A stretch of 64,000 nt of DNA. It comes from Streptomyces sp. NBC_01471. Its GTDB lineage: Bacteria; Actinomycetota; Actinomycetes; Streptomycetales; Streptomycetaceae. The stretch is from positions 6,264,501-6,328,500 of the forward strand of contig NZ_CP109450.1 of the NCBI RefSeq assembly GCF_041438865.1. The letters run 5' to 3'. Positions 42,876-51,811 of the stretch are shown piece after piece. Position 1 is the stretch's first letter. Each line of letters opens with the position of its first letter. The notes under the pieces are model-generated. The model saw nothing but the letters and a program-made list of their open reading frames with translations, did not search any database and had not been told where the DNA came from. The translations under genes and the position numbers were made by a program.

Positions 42876-43823
42876 GTGACGGCCGTCGAGTCCCGACCCG
42901 CAGGGGTCGTCCTGACTCCCAGCCCGGGGGCCCATCGGCCATTCGGGGCCCGCGTCAAGGCTTTTGTGGCGCTGACCAAGCCGCGGATCATCGAACTGCT
43001 GCTGATCACCACCGTTCCGGTGATGTTCCTCGCGAAGCAGGGCGTACCCAATCTGTGGCTGGTCCTGGCGACCTGCTTCGGCGGTTATCTCTCCGCCGGC
43101 GGTGCCAACGCGTTCAACATGTACATCGACCGCGACATCGACGCGCTGATGGACCGCACGTCGCAGCGTCCACTGGTCACCGGCATGGTCTCGCCGCGCG
43201 AGTGCCTGGTCTTCGCCTTCGCGCTGGCCACCTTCTCCACGCTCTGGTTCGGGCTGCTGGTCAACTGGCTCTCGGCGGCGCTCTCACTGGGCGCGCTCCT
43301 CTTCTACGTCGTCGTCTACACGATGATCCTCAAGCGCCGGACCTCGCAGAACATCGTCTGGGGCGGCATCGCGGGCTGCATGCCGGTACTCATCGGCTGG
43401 TCCTCGGTCACGGACTCCATGTCGTGGGCCCCGGTCATCCTCTTCCTGGTGATGTTCTTCTGGACACCGCCGCACTACTGGCCGCTGTCGATGCGCGTCA
43501 AGGACGACTACGCCCGCGTCGGGGTCCCGATGCTGCCGGTCATCGCCACCAACCAGGTCGTGGCCAAGCAGATCGTCATCTACAGCTGGGCGATGGTCGT
43601 GGTCTCGCTGCTGCTGACCCCGCTCGGCTACACGGGCTGGTTCTACACGGTGGTGGCCGTGCTGGCCGGCGCCTTCTGGCTGCGCGAGGCACACGCGCTG
43701 CGGAGCCGGGCCAGGAACGGGGTGACGGGCGCCAAGCTCAAGGAGATGCGGCTCTTCCACTGGTCCATCACCTATGTCTCGCTCCTCTTCGTGGCCGTCG
43801 CGGTGGATCCCTTCCTGCGATAG
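42876..43823 (+). CDS. ctaB: Protoheme IX farnesyltransferase (heme O synthase)
   Basis: 315 residues with eight to nine membrane helices. It attaches a farnesyl group to heme b to give heme O for cytochrome oxidase. UbiA-family metal-diphosphate motifs are NAFNMYIDRDIDALMDRTSQRPLVTG and VKDDYARVGVPML. GTG 42876 (VTAVESRP) has AGGGG 5-6 nt upstream; GTG 42870, 6 nt earlier, is the alternative, as its ribosome-binding site would be too close. The partner ctaA (heme A synthase) lies 1.6 kb downstream on the other strand. Confidence 0.93.
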   Translation: MTAVESRPAGVVLTPSPGAHRPFGARVKAFVALTKPRIIELLLITTVPVMFLAKQGVPNLWLVLATCFGGYLSAGGANAFNMYIDRDIDALMDRTSQRPLVTGMVSPRECLVFAFALATFSTLWFGLLVNWLSAALSLGALLFYVVVYTMILKRRTSQNIVWGGIAGCMPVLIGWSSVTDSMSWAPVILFLVMFFWTPPHYWPLSMRVKDDYARVGVPMLPVIATNQVVAKQIVIYSWAMVVVSLLLTPLGYTGWFYTVVAVLAGAFWLREAHALRSRARNGVTGAKLKEMRLFHWSITYVSLLFVAVAVDPFLR

Positions 43824-43853
43824 CCCCGCGGTATCTCCCGCCCCCCTGCGTCA

Positions 43854-43901
43854 CGCGACGGGCAGGTGCAGTGGTTCACGCCACTGGACCTGCCCGTCGC
43901 G
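43854..43901 (+). terminator. Long hairpin terminator after ctaB
   Basis: CGCGACGGGCAGGT pairs with ACCTGCCCGTCGCG, extended inward by CAGTGG/CCACTG, 30 bp after the ctaB stop. Confidence 0.7.
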
Positions 43902-43931
43902 CGTGTCGCTACCCGCTAGTAGCATGCGGCC

Positions 43932-44282
43932 ATGGCAGACACGCAGGTTGACGAGAAGCGGGACGCCGGAGCCGACCGGAAGACGGCCAGGCTCGCCCGG
44001 CAGATCCAGGCCTTCGGCCGGGAGCACGGCGGCGCGGAGGCGCAGCTCGCGTACATCGGTGAGCGCGGGGCCCGCATCGTGCTGGTGGGCGAGGACGGCG
44101 GCTGGGGAGACCTGGTGGCACCGTCGTACGCCATGGCGCAGAGCGCGGCCGAGCAGGCGGGCGTCACCGTCCACGAGTCCTTCGACGGCGATCTCGCGGC
44201 CAAGGTCCGCACCGGTCCCTACGAGTGGAAGCGGATGGCCGGTATCCAGCTCGGCGGCTCCCGGGCCGGTGCCGAAGGCTGA
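43932..44282 (+). CDS. Conserved Streptomyces protein of unknown function
   Basis: 116 residues, soluble, with no signal or membrane segment. It begins with a charged helix (ADTQVDEKRDAGADRKTARLARQIQAF), then EAQLAYIGERGARIVLVGEDGGWGDLVAPSYAMAQSAAEQAGVTVHESFDGDLAAKVRTGPYEWKRM. It looks like one small alpha/beta domain with no catalytic motif that I recognise. I recall it as conserved in this position in other Streptomyces. TAGCAT ends 6 nt before the ATG, so the mRNA may be leaderless. It precedes the amidohydrolase gene by 66 bp. Confidence 0.8.
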   Translation: MADTQVDEKRDAGADRKTARLARQIQAFGREHGGAEAQLAYIGERGARIVLVGEDGGWGDLVAPSYAMAQSAAEQAGVTVHESFDGDLAAKVRTGPYEWKRMAGIQLGGSRAGAEG

Positions 44283-44348
44283 GGGCAACACCTGGGGGCG
44301 GGTTTCCCCGTTAGGGCTGGAGGAGAACAGCCCGAAGCGGAGGCCCGG

Positions 44349-45443
44349 ATGATCGAGACACCCTGCCTGGTGGATCAGTACTGCCACGGCGTGCTCCGCA
44401 CCGAGCTCGGTCTCGGGACCTTCGAGGCGCACCTCGGCAGGACCCCCGGGCCGCCCGCCCCCGGCACCACCTTCTTCGACACCCAGACCGGCTTCGCCGT
44501 ACGCCGCTGGTGCCCGCCGCTGCTCGGTCTGGAACCGCACTGCGCGCCCGCGCGCTACCTCGCCCGCCGCCGGGAACTCGGCGTGCTGGAGGTGGGCAGA
44601 CGGCTGCTGCGCTCCAGCGGGATCACCACCTATCTGGTGGACACCGGGCTGCCCGGCGACCTCACGGGCCCCGCCGAGATCGCGGCGGCCGGCGGCGCCG
44701 AGGCCCATGAGATCGTCCGGCTCGAACTCCTCGCCGAGCAGGTCGCCGACACCTCGGGCACCGTCGATTCCTTCCTCGCGAACGTCGCTGAGGCGGTGCA
44801 CGGAGCGGCGGGCTCCGCCGTGGCCTTCAGCTCGGTCGCCCCGGTGCGGCTCGGACTCACCCTGGCGCCCGACCCGCCGGGCGCCGGCGAGGTGCGCGGC
44901 GCCGCGGGGCGCTGGCTGGCCGACCGCCGGGTCGGCGGCAGCCTCACCGATCCGGTGCTGCTGCGCCATCTGCTGTGGAACGCCGTCGCGTCCGGCCGTC
45001 CGCTCCAGCTGCACATCGGGGCGGGCGACCCGCTGCTGCTGACGGACTTCATCGTCGCGGCCACCGGGCTCGGCACCGATCTGGTGCTGCTGCACGGCTA
45101 CCCGTACCACCGGCAGGCCGCACAGCTGGCGAGCGTCCATCCGCATGTGTACGCGGATCTGGGCCCGGCCCTGGCGCACACGGGGGCGCGGGCCGCCGTC
45201 GTCCTCGCGGAGATCCTGGAGCTCGCGCCCTTCGGGAAGCTGCTGTACTCCAGCGGTGCCCAGGAGCTCCCCGAACTGCACGTGGTGCGTGCGCGGGTGT
45301 TCCAGGAGGCGCTGGCCCGCACGCTGGGCGGCTGGGTCGACGAGGGTGCCTGGTCGCACACGGACGCGACACGGGTCGCCGGAATGATCGCGGCGGGCAA
45401 CGCCCGCCGCGTCTACGGCCTCGAAGGCCCGGACAGGCCCTAG
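44349..45443 (+). CDS. Amidohydrolase-superfamily protein
   Basis: 364 residues. It resembles the amidohydrolase 2/FluG-like group: TPCLVDQYCHGVL at the N-terminus, PLQLHIGAGDPLLL, LVLLHGYPYHRQAAQLASVHPHVYADLGPA and KLLYSSGAQELPELHVVRARVFQEAL near the end. The usual N-terminal HxH metal pair reads QYCHG, with one His replaced, and the final metal Asp region reads SSGAQ instead of SSDA. Catalysis may thus differ from classical members or be lost. GGAGG lies upstream of the ATG. Its stop codon overlaps the convergent ctaA stop. Confidence 0.75.
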   Translation: MIETPCLVDQYCHGVLRTELGLGTFEAHLGRTPGPPAPGTTFFDTQTGFAVRRWCPPLLGLEPHCAPARYLARRRELGVLEVGRRLLRSSGITTYLVDTGLPGDLTGPAEIAAAGGAEAHEIVRLELLAEQVADTSGTVDSFLANVAEAVHGAAGSAVAFSSVAPVRLGLTLAPDPPGAGEVRGAAGRWLADRRVGGSLTDPVLLRHLLWNAVASGRPLQLHIGAGDPLLLTDFIVAATGLGTDLVLLHGYPYHRQAAQLASVHPHVYADLGPALAHTGARAAVVLAEILELAPFGKLLYSSGAQELPELHVVRARVFQEALARTLGGWVDEGAWSHTDATRVAGMIAAGNARRVYGLEGPDRP

Positions 45444-46438
45444 ACGGCCGTGAGCGCCGTGTCCTCGGACTGCGCCGGGATCCCCGCACCGGTGAACGGC
45501 CGTTCGCGGAGCGAGAGCAGCACCCGCATCACACCGATCCACACCAGCGACGCGCCGAACATGTGCAGCCCGACGAGGATCTCCGGGGTGTGGGTGAAGT
45601 ACTGGACGTAGCCGATCACACCCTGGCCCATCAGGATCAGGAAGAGGTCGCGGGCCCGGTGGAGCGGCCCGGCGGGCGCGTCCACGGCCTTGAGCACGAA
45701 CCAGAGCGCCGCGGTGAGCGCCACCACGACCCAGGCGAAGTCGGCGTGCAGCTGCGCGATCATCGACCAGTCGACCGGGATGCGCTCCACCTCGCTGGAG
45801 TCGCCCGCGTGGCGTCCCGCTCCCGAGACGACCGTACCGATCGCGATCAGGGCGCCCGCCGCCACGACGAGCAGCGACGTCAGCTGGACGACCGCCTTGC
45901 CCACCAGGGGCCTCGGCGTCTCGTCGCCCTCGCGGACGCGCTGCCAGGTCAGCACGGCGACCGTGATCAGCGCGGTGGACAGGAGGAAGTGCGCGGCCAC
46001 CGTGTACGGGTTGAGGCCGACCAGTACCACGATGCCGCCCAGCACCGCGTTGCCCATGACCACCCAGAACTGGGCCCAGCCGAGCCGGGTCACCGAGCGC
46101 CGCCACGGCTTCGCCGAGCGGGCCGCGATGATCGCCCAGCCGACCGCCGCGCACAGCACGTACGTGAGCATCCGGTTGGAGAACTCGATGGCGCCGTGGA
46201 TGCCCATCTCGCTGGTCGCGGTGAGGCTCTGGTCGGTGCACTTGGGCCAGGTCGGGCAGCCGAGCCCGGAGCTGGTCAGCCTGACCGCGCCCCCGGTGAC
46301 GACGATGACGACCGACATCACCAGGGCGGCGAGCGCGGCGCGCCGGACGGTCCGGGGGTCCGGAGTCCAGCGGTCGGCGATGAAGGCGAGTGGATTGCGC
46401 ACGGCGCCGAAGGCTTCGGCGAGGGTCAGTTTCGGCAC
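45440..46438 (-). CDS. ctaA: Heme A synthase (CtaA/COX15)
   Basis: 332 residues with eight hydrophobic helices. It oxidises the C8 methyl of heme O to a formyl group, making heme A for aa3-type cytochrome oxidase. Signatures include GAVRLTSSGLGCPTWPKCTD with the paired cysteines, IEFSNRMLTYV with Glu, VLVGLNPYTVAAHFLLSTALI with its His, and a later ADFAWVVVAL and YVQYFTHTPEILVGLHMFGASLVWIG with His. A second cysteine-type motif is not evident. It is convergent with, and overlaps, the amidohydrolase gene. Confidence 0.94.
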   Translation of the reverse strand: MPKLTLAEAFGAVRNPLAFIADRWTPDPRTVRRAALAALVMSVVIVVTGGAVRLTSSGLGCPTWPKCTDQSLTATSEMGIHGAIEFSNRMLTYVLCAAVGWAIIAARSAKPWRRSVTRLGWAQFWVVMGNAVLGGIVVLVGLNPYTVAAHFLLSTALITVAVLTWQRVREGDETPRPLVGKAVVQLTSLLVVAAGALIAIGTVVSGAGRHAGDSSEVERIPVDWSMIAQLHADFAWVVVALTAALWFVLKAVDAPAGPLHRARDLFLILMGQGVIGYVQYFTHTPEILVGLHMFGASLVWIGVMRVLLSLRERPFTGAGIPAQSEDTALTAV

Positions 46439-46540
46439 GGGGACATCGTAGGCCGGGCGCTTGTGCCTACTTTCACGAGGGGGCGCTTTCCCGCCGGACC
46501 GGGCGAACCGGACCCCAGCCGGGCCGCGTCCTCCCTCCGG

Positions 46541-47308
46541 TTACTCCCAGCGGAAGTACCGGGCGGCCGCGCCGAGGCCGAGCACCGCCCACACCGCGAC
46601 GATCCCCAGGTCGGCCCACGGCATCGAAGCGCCGTGCTGCAGGACGTCCCGCAGGCCGTCCGAGAGCGCCGAGACCGGCAGCAGCTCCAGTACGGACCTG
46701 ACACCGCCGGGGAACTTGTCCATCGGGACGATCACCCCGCCGCCGACGAGCAGCAGCAGGAAGACCAGGTTGGCCGCGGCCAGTGTGGCTTCCGCCTTGA
46801 GCGTCCCCGCCATCAGCAGGCCCAGACCCGAGAAGGCGGCCGTACCCAGGACGAGCAGCAGCAGGACGGCGAGCGGACTGCCGTGCGGCGACCAGCCGAG
46901 CAGGAGGGCGATCACGGTCAGCAGGACGATCTGCAGGACCTCGGTCACGATCACGGACAGGGTCTTGGACGTCATCAGCGCCCAGCGGGGGAGCGGGGAG
47001 GCACCGAGCCGCTTGAGCACCCCGTACCTGCGCTCGAAGCCGGTCGCGATGGCCTGCCCGGTGAAGGCGGTGGACATCACGGCGAGCGCCAGGATGCCCG
47101 GAGCCAGGAAGGCCACCGATTTGCCCGCCCCGGTGTCGACGATGTCGACCGCGGAGAAGAGGACCAGCAGCAGCGACGGGATGATCACGGTCAGCAGCAG
47201 CTGCTCGCCGTTGCGCAGCAGCATCTTCGTCTCGAAGGCGGTCTGCGCGGCGATCATGCGCGACAGCGGGGCCGCGCCCGGCCGGGGGGTGTACGTACCG
47301 GCGCTCAT
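46541..47308 (-). CDS. ABC-2 type transporter permease
   Basis: 255 residues with six membrane helices. The ABC-2 signature region is AFTGQAIATGFERRYGVLKRLGASPLPRWALMTSKTLSVIVTEVLQIV, followed by GTAAFSGLGLLMAGTLKAEA and a final SMPWADLGIVAVWAV. It is an exporter membrane subunit of the drug/lipid type; the cargo is unknown. The ATG at 47308 overlaps the ATPase stop by 4 bp (ATGA), so the two are translated together. Confidence 0.9.
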   Translation of the reverse strand: MSAGTYTPRPGAAPLSRMIAAQTAFETKMLLRNGEQLLLTVIIPSLLLVLFSAVDIVDTGAGKSVAFLAPGILALAVMSTAFTGQAIATGFERRYGVLKRLGASPLPRWALMTSKTLSVIVTEVLQIVLLTVIALLLGWSPHGSPLAVLLLLVLGTAAFSGLGLLMAGTLKAEATLAAANLVFLLLLVGGGVIVPMDKFPGGVRSVLELLPVSALSDGLRDVLQHGASMPWADLGIVAVWAVLGLGAAARYFRWE

Positions 47309-48231
47309 GCGCGCAGCTCCTTGCCGGTCAGTTCCAGGAAGACGTCTTCGAGGGTGTGGCGCTCCACCGAGATGCGGTCGGGCATCACTCCGTGCTGGGC
47401 GCACCAGGAGGTGACGGTGGCGAGCAGCTGGGGGTCGACCGTACCGGTGATCCGGTAGCTGCCCGGGGTCAGCTCGGTGGCCGCAGACCCGTCCGGGAGC
47501 GCCTTCAGCAGTGAGCCGACGTCGAGTCCGGGCCGTCCGCCGAAGCGCAGGGTGTTCTCGGCGCCGCCGCGGCAGAGCTCCTCGGGGGTGCCGTGTGCGA
47601 CGGCCCGGCCCGCGTCGATGATCGCCACCGCGTCGGCGAGCTGCTCGGCCTCGTCCATGAAGTGGGTGGTGAGCACGGTCGTCACCCCGTCCGCACGCAG
47701 CTCCCGTACGAGATCCCAGGTGGACCTGCGGGCCTGCGGGTCGAGGCCGGCGGTCGGCTCGTCCAGGAAGACCAGCTCGGGGCGGCCCACGACGGCCATC
47801 GCGAGGGCGAGCCGCTGCTGCTGCCCGCCGGAGAGCCTGCGGTACGTCGTACGGCCGCAGCTCTCCAGGCCGAGCCGCTCGATCAGCGCGCCGACATCGA
47901 GCGGGTGCGCGTGCAGTTTCGCCATGTGGCGGAGCATCTCGTCGGCGCGGGCGCCGGAGTAGACGCCGCCGGACTGGAGCATCACCCCGATCCGGGGGCG
48001 CAGCCCGGCCGCGTCGGCCACCGGGTCGAGACCCAGCACCCGGACGGTGCCGGCGTCGGCGCGGCGGTATCCCTCGCAGGTCTCGACGGTGGTGGTCTTG
48101 CCTGCGCCGTTGGGCCCGAGTACGGCGGTGACGGTGCCCGTGCCGACCGTGAGGTCCAGGCCGTCCACAGCGGTCTTGGCGCCGTACCGCTTGACGAGGC
48201 CGCGGACCTCAACGGCGGGATCTGTACTCAT
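47305..48231 (-). CDS. ABC transporter ATP-binding protein
   Basis: 308 residues. Walker A LGPNGAGKTTTVE, Q-loop LQSGGVYSG, signature LSGGQQQRLALAMAVV, Walker B LVFLDEPTAGLD and the H-loop TTHFMDEAEQL are complete, with the extra C-terminal domain of DrrA-type exporter ATPases. It pairs with the permease that follows. The ATG at 48231 is used because the family begins MSTDPAVEVRGLVKRYG; an extension to 48300 is not conserved. It is divergent from sufR, and a TTAGG-N4-CCTAA repeat lies between them. Confidence 0.92.
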   Translation of the reverse strand: MSTDPAVEVRGLVKRYGAKTAVDGLDLTVGTGTVTAVLGPNGAGKTTTVETCEGYRRADAGTVRVLGLDPVADAAGLRPRIGVMLQSGGVYSGARADEMLRHMAKLHAHPLDVGALIERLGLESCGRTTYRRLSGGQQQRLALAMAVVGRPELVFLDEPTAGLDPQARRSTWDLVRELRADGVTTVLTTHFMDEAEQLADAVAIIDAGRAVAHGTPEELCRGGAENTLRFGGRPGLDVGSLLKALPDGSAATELTPGSYRITGTVDPQLLATVTSWCAQHGVMPDRISVERHTLEDVFLELTGKELRA

Positions 48232-48309
48232 ACGGGGGAGTCTACGAAGCGGACGGGTCGCGGATCCTTCAGGGGGCGGAGGCCATGGGGGAACAGACAT
48301 CCGGCCTGT

Positions 48310-48323
48310 TTAGGTGACCCTAA
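48310..48323. promoter_or_regulatory. Inverted repeat TTAGG-N4-CCTAA, possible iron box
   Basis: A perfect 5-bp inverted repeat in the divergent region between the ABC ATPase gene and sufR. TTAGGT is the half-site of the DtxR/DmdR iron box, but only about 11 of 19 consensus positions match. It could link one or both operons to iron supply. Confidence 0.35.
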
Positions 48324-48359
48324 GTGATCGAGGCCACCGCTGGAGTTCCCGATCTTCAC

Positions 48360-48397
48360 TTGTCGCGGGCCGGTGAATTACGCAACAATGGCGTTGT
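48360..48397 (+). promoter_or_regulatory. suf operon promoter with overlapping SufR operator candidate
   Basis: TTGTCG (48360-48365), an 18-bp spacer and AACAAT (48384-48389) end 6 nt before the GTG of sufR. ACAA-N5-TTGT (48385-48397) overlaps the -10 and the start codon, a natural place for autorepression. Confidence 0.5.
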
Positions 48398-49133
48398 GAA
48401 AAACGTCGGCGAGGCTCCAGTCGGAAAGACTGCGCAGGAGGAACTCGCGACCGGTGAGCGGTCCACCCGCAACCGGGTCGCGCGCTCCATCCTGGACCAC
48501 GGCCCGTCCACCGTCACCGAACTGGCGGGGCGTCTCGGGCTCACCGCGGCGGCGGTCCGCCGCCACCTCGACGCCCTGGTCACCGACGACGTGGTCGCCG
48601 CCCGCGAGCAGCGGGTGTACGGCGCCAGGACCCGGGGCCGTCCCGCCAAGGTCTTCGCGCTCACCGACTGCGGCCGCGACGCCTTCGACCAGTCCTACGA
48701 CCAGCTCGCCGCCGACGCCCTGCGCTGGATCGCCCAGCGCTCCGGTGACGACGAGGTCATGGCGTTCGCCCGCGACCGGCTCGCCACGCAGGCGGAGACG
48801 TACCGCGAGGCCGTCGACGCCGCGGCGCCGGAGAACCGCGCCGAGGCTCTGGCCAAGGCGTTGACCACCGACGGGTACGCTGCTACGGCGCGAAGCGCCC
48901 CGGTCGGCGAGCAGCTCTGCCAGCACCACTGCCCGGTGGCCCATGTCGCCGAACAGTTCCCGCAGCTCTGCGAGGCGGAGACCGAGGTCTTCTCCCGCCT
49001 GCTCGGGACCCATGTCCAGCGTCTGGCCACCATCGCCCACGGCGACGGTGTGTGCACGACGTTCATTCCCAAGACCACCCATCAGACCACCGATTCAGCA
49101 TCCGCCAGTACGGCCGGGAGGAACCCCGCATGA
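48396..49133 (+). CDS. sufR: SufR-type Fe-S repressor
   Basis: 245 residues. An N-terminal winged helix (RSILDHGPSTVTELAGRLGLTAAAVRRHLDALVTDDVV) is followed by a C-terminal domain with three cysteines (EQLCQHHCPVAHVAEQFPQLCEAE) and a last Cys (GVCTTF), the ligand set expected for a [4Fe-4S] SufR sensor. It represses the suf operon when Fe-S supply is sufficient. GTG 48396 is chosen because the promoter lies directly before it. Its end overlaps sufB by 4 bp. Confidence 0.9.
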   Translation: MKNVGEAPVGKTAQEELATGERSTRNRVARSILDHGPSTVTELAGRLGLTAAAVRRHLDALVTDDVVAAREQRVYGARTRGRPAKVFALTDCGRDAFDQSYDQLAADALRWIAQRSGDDEVMAFARDRLATQAETYREAVDAAAPENRAEALAKALTTDGYAATARSAPVGEQLCQHHCPVAHVAEQFPQLCEAETEVFSRLLGTHVQRLATIAHGDGVCTTFIPKTTHQTTDSASASTAGRNPA

Positions 49134-50551
49134 CTCTCCCCACGGAGACTGCCCACCCCGAACTCGAGGGCCTGGGTACGTACGAATTCGGCTGGGCCGA
49201 CTCCGACGTGGCAGGCGCCGCAGCCAAGCGGGGTCTGTCCGAAGCTGTCGTCCGCGACATCTCGGCGAAGAAGAACGAGCCCGAGTGGATGCTGAAGCTG
49301 CGTCTCAAGGGCCTCAAGCTCTTCGGCAAGAAGCCCATGCCCAGCTGGGGCTCCGACCTCTCGGGCATCGACTTCGAGAACATCAAGTACTTCGTGCGGT
49401 CCACCGAGAAGCAGGCGGAGTCCTGGGAGGACCTGCCGGAGGACATCAAGAAGACGTACGACAAGCTCGGCATCCCGGAGGCGGAGAAGCAGCGCCTCGT
49501 CGCGGGTGTCGCCGCCCAGTACGAGTCCGAGGTCGTGTACCACCAGATCAACGAGGAGCTGGAGGCGCAGGGTGTCATCTTCATGGACACCGACACCGCG
49601 CTGAAGGAGCACCCCGAGCTCTTCCAGGAGTACTTCGGCACGGTCATCCCGGTCGGCGACAACAAGTTCGCCTCGCTGAACTCGGCCGTGTGGTCCGGCG
49701 GTTCCTTCATCTACGTGCCGAAGGGCGTGCACGTCGAGATCCCGCTCCAGGCCTACTTCCGTATCAACACGGAGAACATGGGCCAGTTCGAGCGGACGCT
49801 GATCATCGTCGACGAGGACGCCTACGTCCACTACGTCGAGGGCTGTACCGCCCCGATCTACTCCTCCGACTCGCTGCACAGCGCCGTCGTCGAGATCATC
49901 GTGAAGAAGGGCGGCCGCTGCCGCTACACGACGATCCAGAACTGGTCGAACAACGTCTACAACCTCGTCACCAAGCGTGCCGTGGCGTACGAGGGCGCGA
50001 CCATGGAGTGGGTCGACGGCAACATCGGCTCCAAGGTGACCATGAAGTACCCGGCCGTCTACCTGATGGGCGAGCACGCCAAGGGCGAGACGCTGTCGAT
50101 CGCCTTCGCGGGCGAGGGCCAGCACCAGGACGCCGGCGCCAAGATGGTCCACATGGCCCCCAACACCTCCTCCAACATCGTCTCCAAGTCGGTGGCGCGA
50201 GGCGGCGGCCGTACCTCCTACCGCGGTCTGATCGAGATCGGTGAGGGCGCCGCGGGCTCCAAGTCCAACGTCCTCTGCGACGCCCTGCTCGTCGACACGG
50301 TCTCCCGCTCGGACACGTACCCCTATGTGGACGTCCGTGAGGACGACGTGTCCATGGGCCACGAGGCGACCGTCTCCAAGGTCTCCGACGACCAGCTCTT
50401 CTACCTGATGAGCCGCGGTATGACGGAGTTCGAGGCGATGGCGATGATCGTGCGCGGCTTCGTCGAGCCGATCGCCAAGGAGCTCCCCATGGAGTACGCC
50501 CTGGAGCTCAACCGGCTGATCGAGCTGCAGATGGAGGGCTCGGTCGGCTAG
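49130..50551 (+). CDS. sufB: Fe-S cluster assembly protein SufB
   Basis: 473 residues. SufB is the scaffold subunit of SufBCD. TAPIYSSDSLHSAVVEIIVKKGGRCRYTTIQNWSNNVYNLVTKR and SNIVSKSVARGGGRTSYRGLIEIGEGAAGSKSNVLCDALLVD are its core beta-helix motifs, with the conserved Cys in CTAPIY and NVLCDALL and the essential C-terminal helix region DDQLFYLMSRGMTEFEAM. The ATG overlaps the sufR stop (ATGA), so sufR and sufB are coupled. Two cysteine and metal-binding sites are intact. Confidence 0.97.
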   Translation: MTLPTETAHPELEGLGTYEFGWADSDVAGAAAKRGLSEAVVRDISAKKNEPEWMLKLRLKGLKLFGKKPMPSWGSDLSGIDFENIKYFVRSTEKQAESWEDLPEDIKKTYDKLGIPEAEKQRLVAGVAAQYESEVVYHQINEELEAQGVIFMDTDTALKEHPELFQEYFGTVIPVGDNKFASLNSAVWSGGSFIYVPKGVHVEIPLQAYFRINTENMGQFERTLIIVDEDAYVHYVEGCTAPIYSSDSLHSAVVEIIVKKGGRCRYTTIQNWSNNVYNLVTKRAVAYEGATMEWVDGNIGSKVTMKYPAVYLMGEHAKGETLSIAFAGEGQHQDAGAKMVHMAPNTSSNIVSKSVARGGGRTSYRGLIEIGEGAAGSKSNVLCDALLVDTVSRSDTYPYVDVREDDVSMGHEATVSKVSDDQLFYLMSRGMTEFEAMAMIVRGFVEPIAKELPMEYALELNRLIELQMEGSVG

Positions 50552-50629
50552 CAGCTGCCTGGCAGCTGTCAGCCCCGCCCCCTCGCCCGACCCCGACGTA
50601 TCCATCAGAAAGCGAGCACGACGACAGCC

Positions 50630-51811
50630 ATGGCTGAGGCTCAGAATTCTCCGACGGGTTCCACCACCGCCGGGTCCATCGCGGTGGCTGCCGAGTCCAC
50701 CGTCGCCACCCGTATGAGTGCACCGCCGTCCTTCGACGTGGCGGACTTCCCGGTCCCTCACGGCCGTGAGGAGGAGTGGCGGTTCACCCCGCTGGAGCGG
50801 CTCAAGGGCCTGCACGACGGCACCGCCGTCGCGACCGGCTCCGGCGTCGAGATCGAGGTGTCCGCCCCCGAGGGCGTCCGCGTCGAGACCGTCGGCCGTG
50901 ACGACGCGCGCATCGGCCGGGCCGGCACCCCGGTCGACCGGGTCGCCGCCCAGGCGTACTCCTCCTTCGAGAAGGCCTCGGTCGTCTCGGTGCCCAAGGA
51001 GACCGTGCTCAGTGAGCCGATCCGGATCGCCGTGCGCGGCGCCGGCGGCGTCGCCTACGGCCACCAGGTCATCGAGCTCGGGGCCTTCGCCGAAGCCCTC
51101 GTGGTCATCGACCACACCGGCGACGCGGTGCTCGCCGCCAACGTCGACTACATCCTGGGTGACGGTGCGAAGCTGACCGTCGTCTCCGTCCAGGACTGGG
51201 AGCCCGGCGCCGTGCACGTGGCGCAGCACAACGCGCTGGTGGGCAGGGACGCCTCGCTCAAGTCGGTCGTGGTCACCTTCGGCGGCGACGTCGTACGCCT
51301 CCACCCGCGGGTGCAGTACGCGGGCCCCGGCGGTGAGGCCGAGCTCCTCGGGCTCTACTTCACCGACCACGGCCAGCACCAGGAGCACCGCCTCCTCGTC
51401 GACCACAACGCGCCGCACTGCAAGTCGAACGTGGCCTACAAGGGCGCGCTCCAGGGCCAGGACGCGCACGCCGTCTGGATCGGCGACGTCCTGATCAGGG
51501 CCGCCGCCGAGGGCACCGACTCGTACGAGCTCAACCGCAACCTCGTCCTCACCGACGGCGCGCGGGTCGACTCGGTCCCGAACCTGGAGATCGAGACCGG
51601 CGAGATCGCCGGCGCGGGCCACGCGTCGGCCACGGGCCGCTTCGACGACTCGCAGCTCTTCTACCTGCAGTCGCGCGGAATCCCGGAGTCCGAGGCCCGC
51701 CGGCTGGTGGTCCGCGGCTTCTTCGCCGAGCTGGTCCAGCAGATCGGTCTGCCGGACGTCGAGGAGCGCCTGCTCGCCAAGATCGACGCCGAGCTGCAGG
51801 CAGCCGTCTGA
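50630..51811 (+). CDS. sufD: Fe-S cluster assembly protein SufD
   Basis: 393 residues. It is a SufB paralogue completing the SufBC2D complex. HKxxL-type terminal motifs are FPVPHGREEEWRFTPLERL at the N-terminus, HPRVQYAGPGGEAELLGLYFTDHGQHQEHRLLVDHNAPHCKSN with the functional His, and RFDDSQLFYLQSRGIPESEARRLVVRGFF at the end. It lies 78 bp after sufB, and its stop shares one base with the next start. AGAAAGCGAG precedes the ATG weakly. Confidence 0.96.
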   Translation: MAEAQNSPTGSTTAGSIAVAAESTVATRMSAPPSFDVADFPVPHGREEEWRFTPLERLKGLHDGTAVATGSGVEIEVSAPEGVRVETVGRDDARIGRAGTPVDRVAAQAYSSFEKASVVSVPKETVLSEPIRIAVRGAGGVAYGHQVIELGAFAEALVVIDHTGDAVLAANVDYILGDGAKLTVVSVQDWEPGAVHVAQHNALVGRDASLKSVVVTFGGDVVRLHPRVQYAGPGGEAELLGLYFTDHGQHQEHRLLVDHNAPHCKSNVAYKGALQGQDAHAVWIGDVLIRAAAEGTDSYELNRNLVLTDGARVDSVPNLEIETGEIAGAGHASATGRFDDSQLFYLQSRGIPESEARRLVVRGFFAELVQQIGLPDVEERLLAKIDAELQAAV

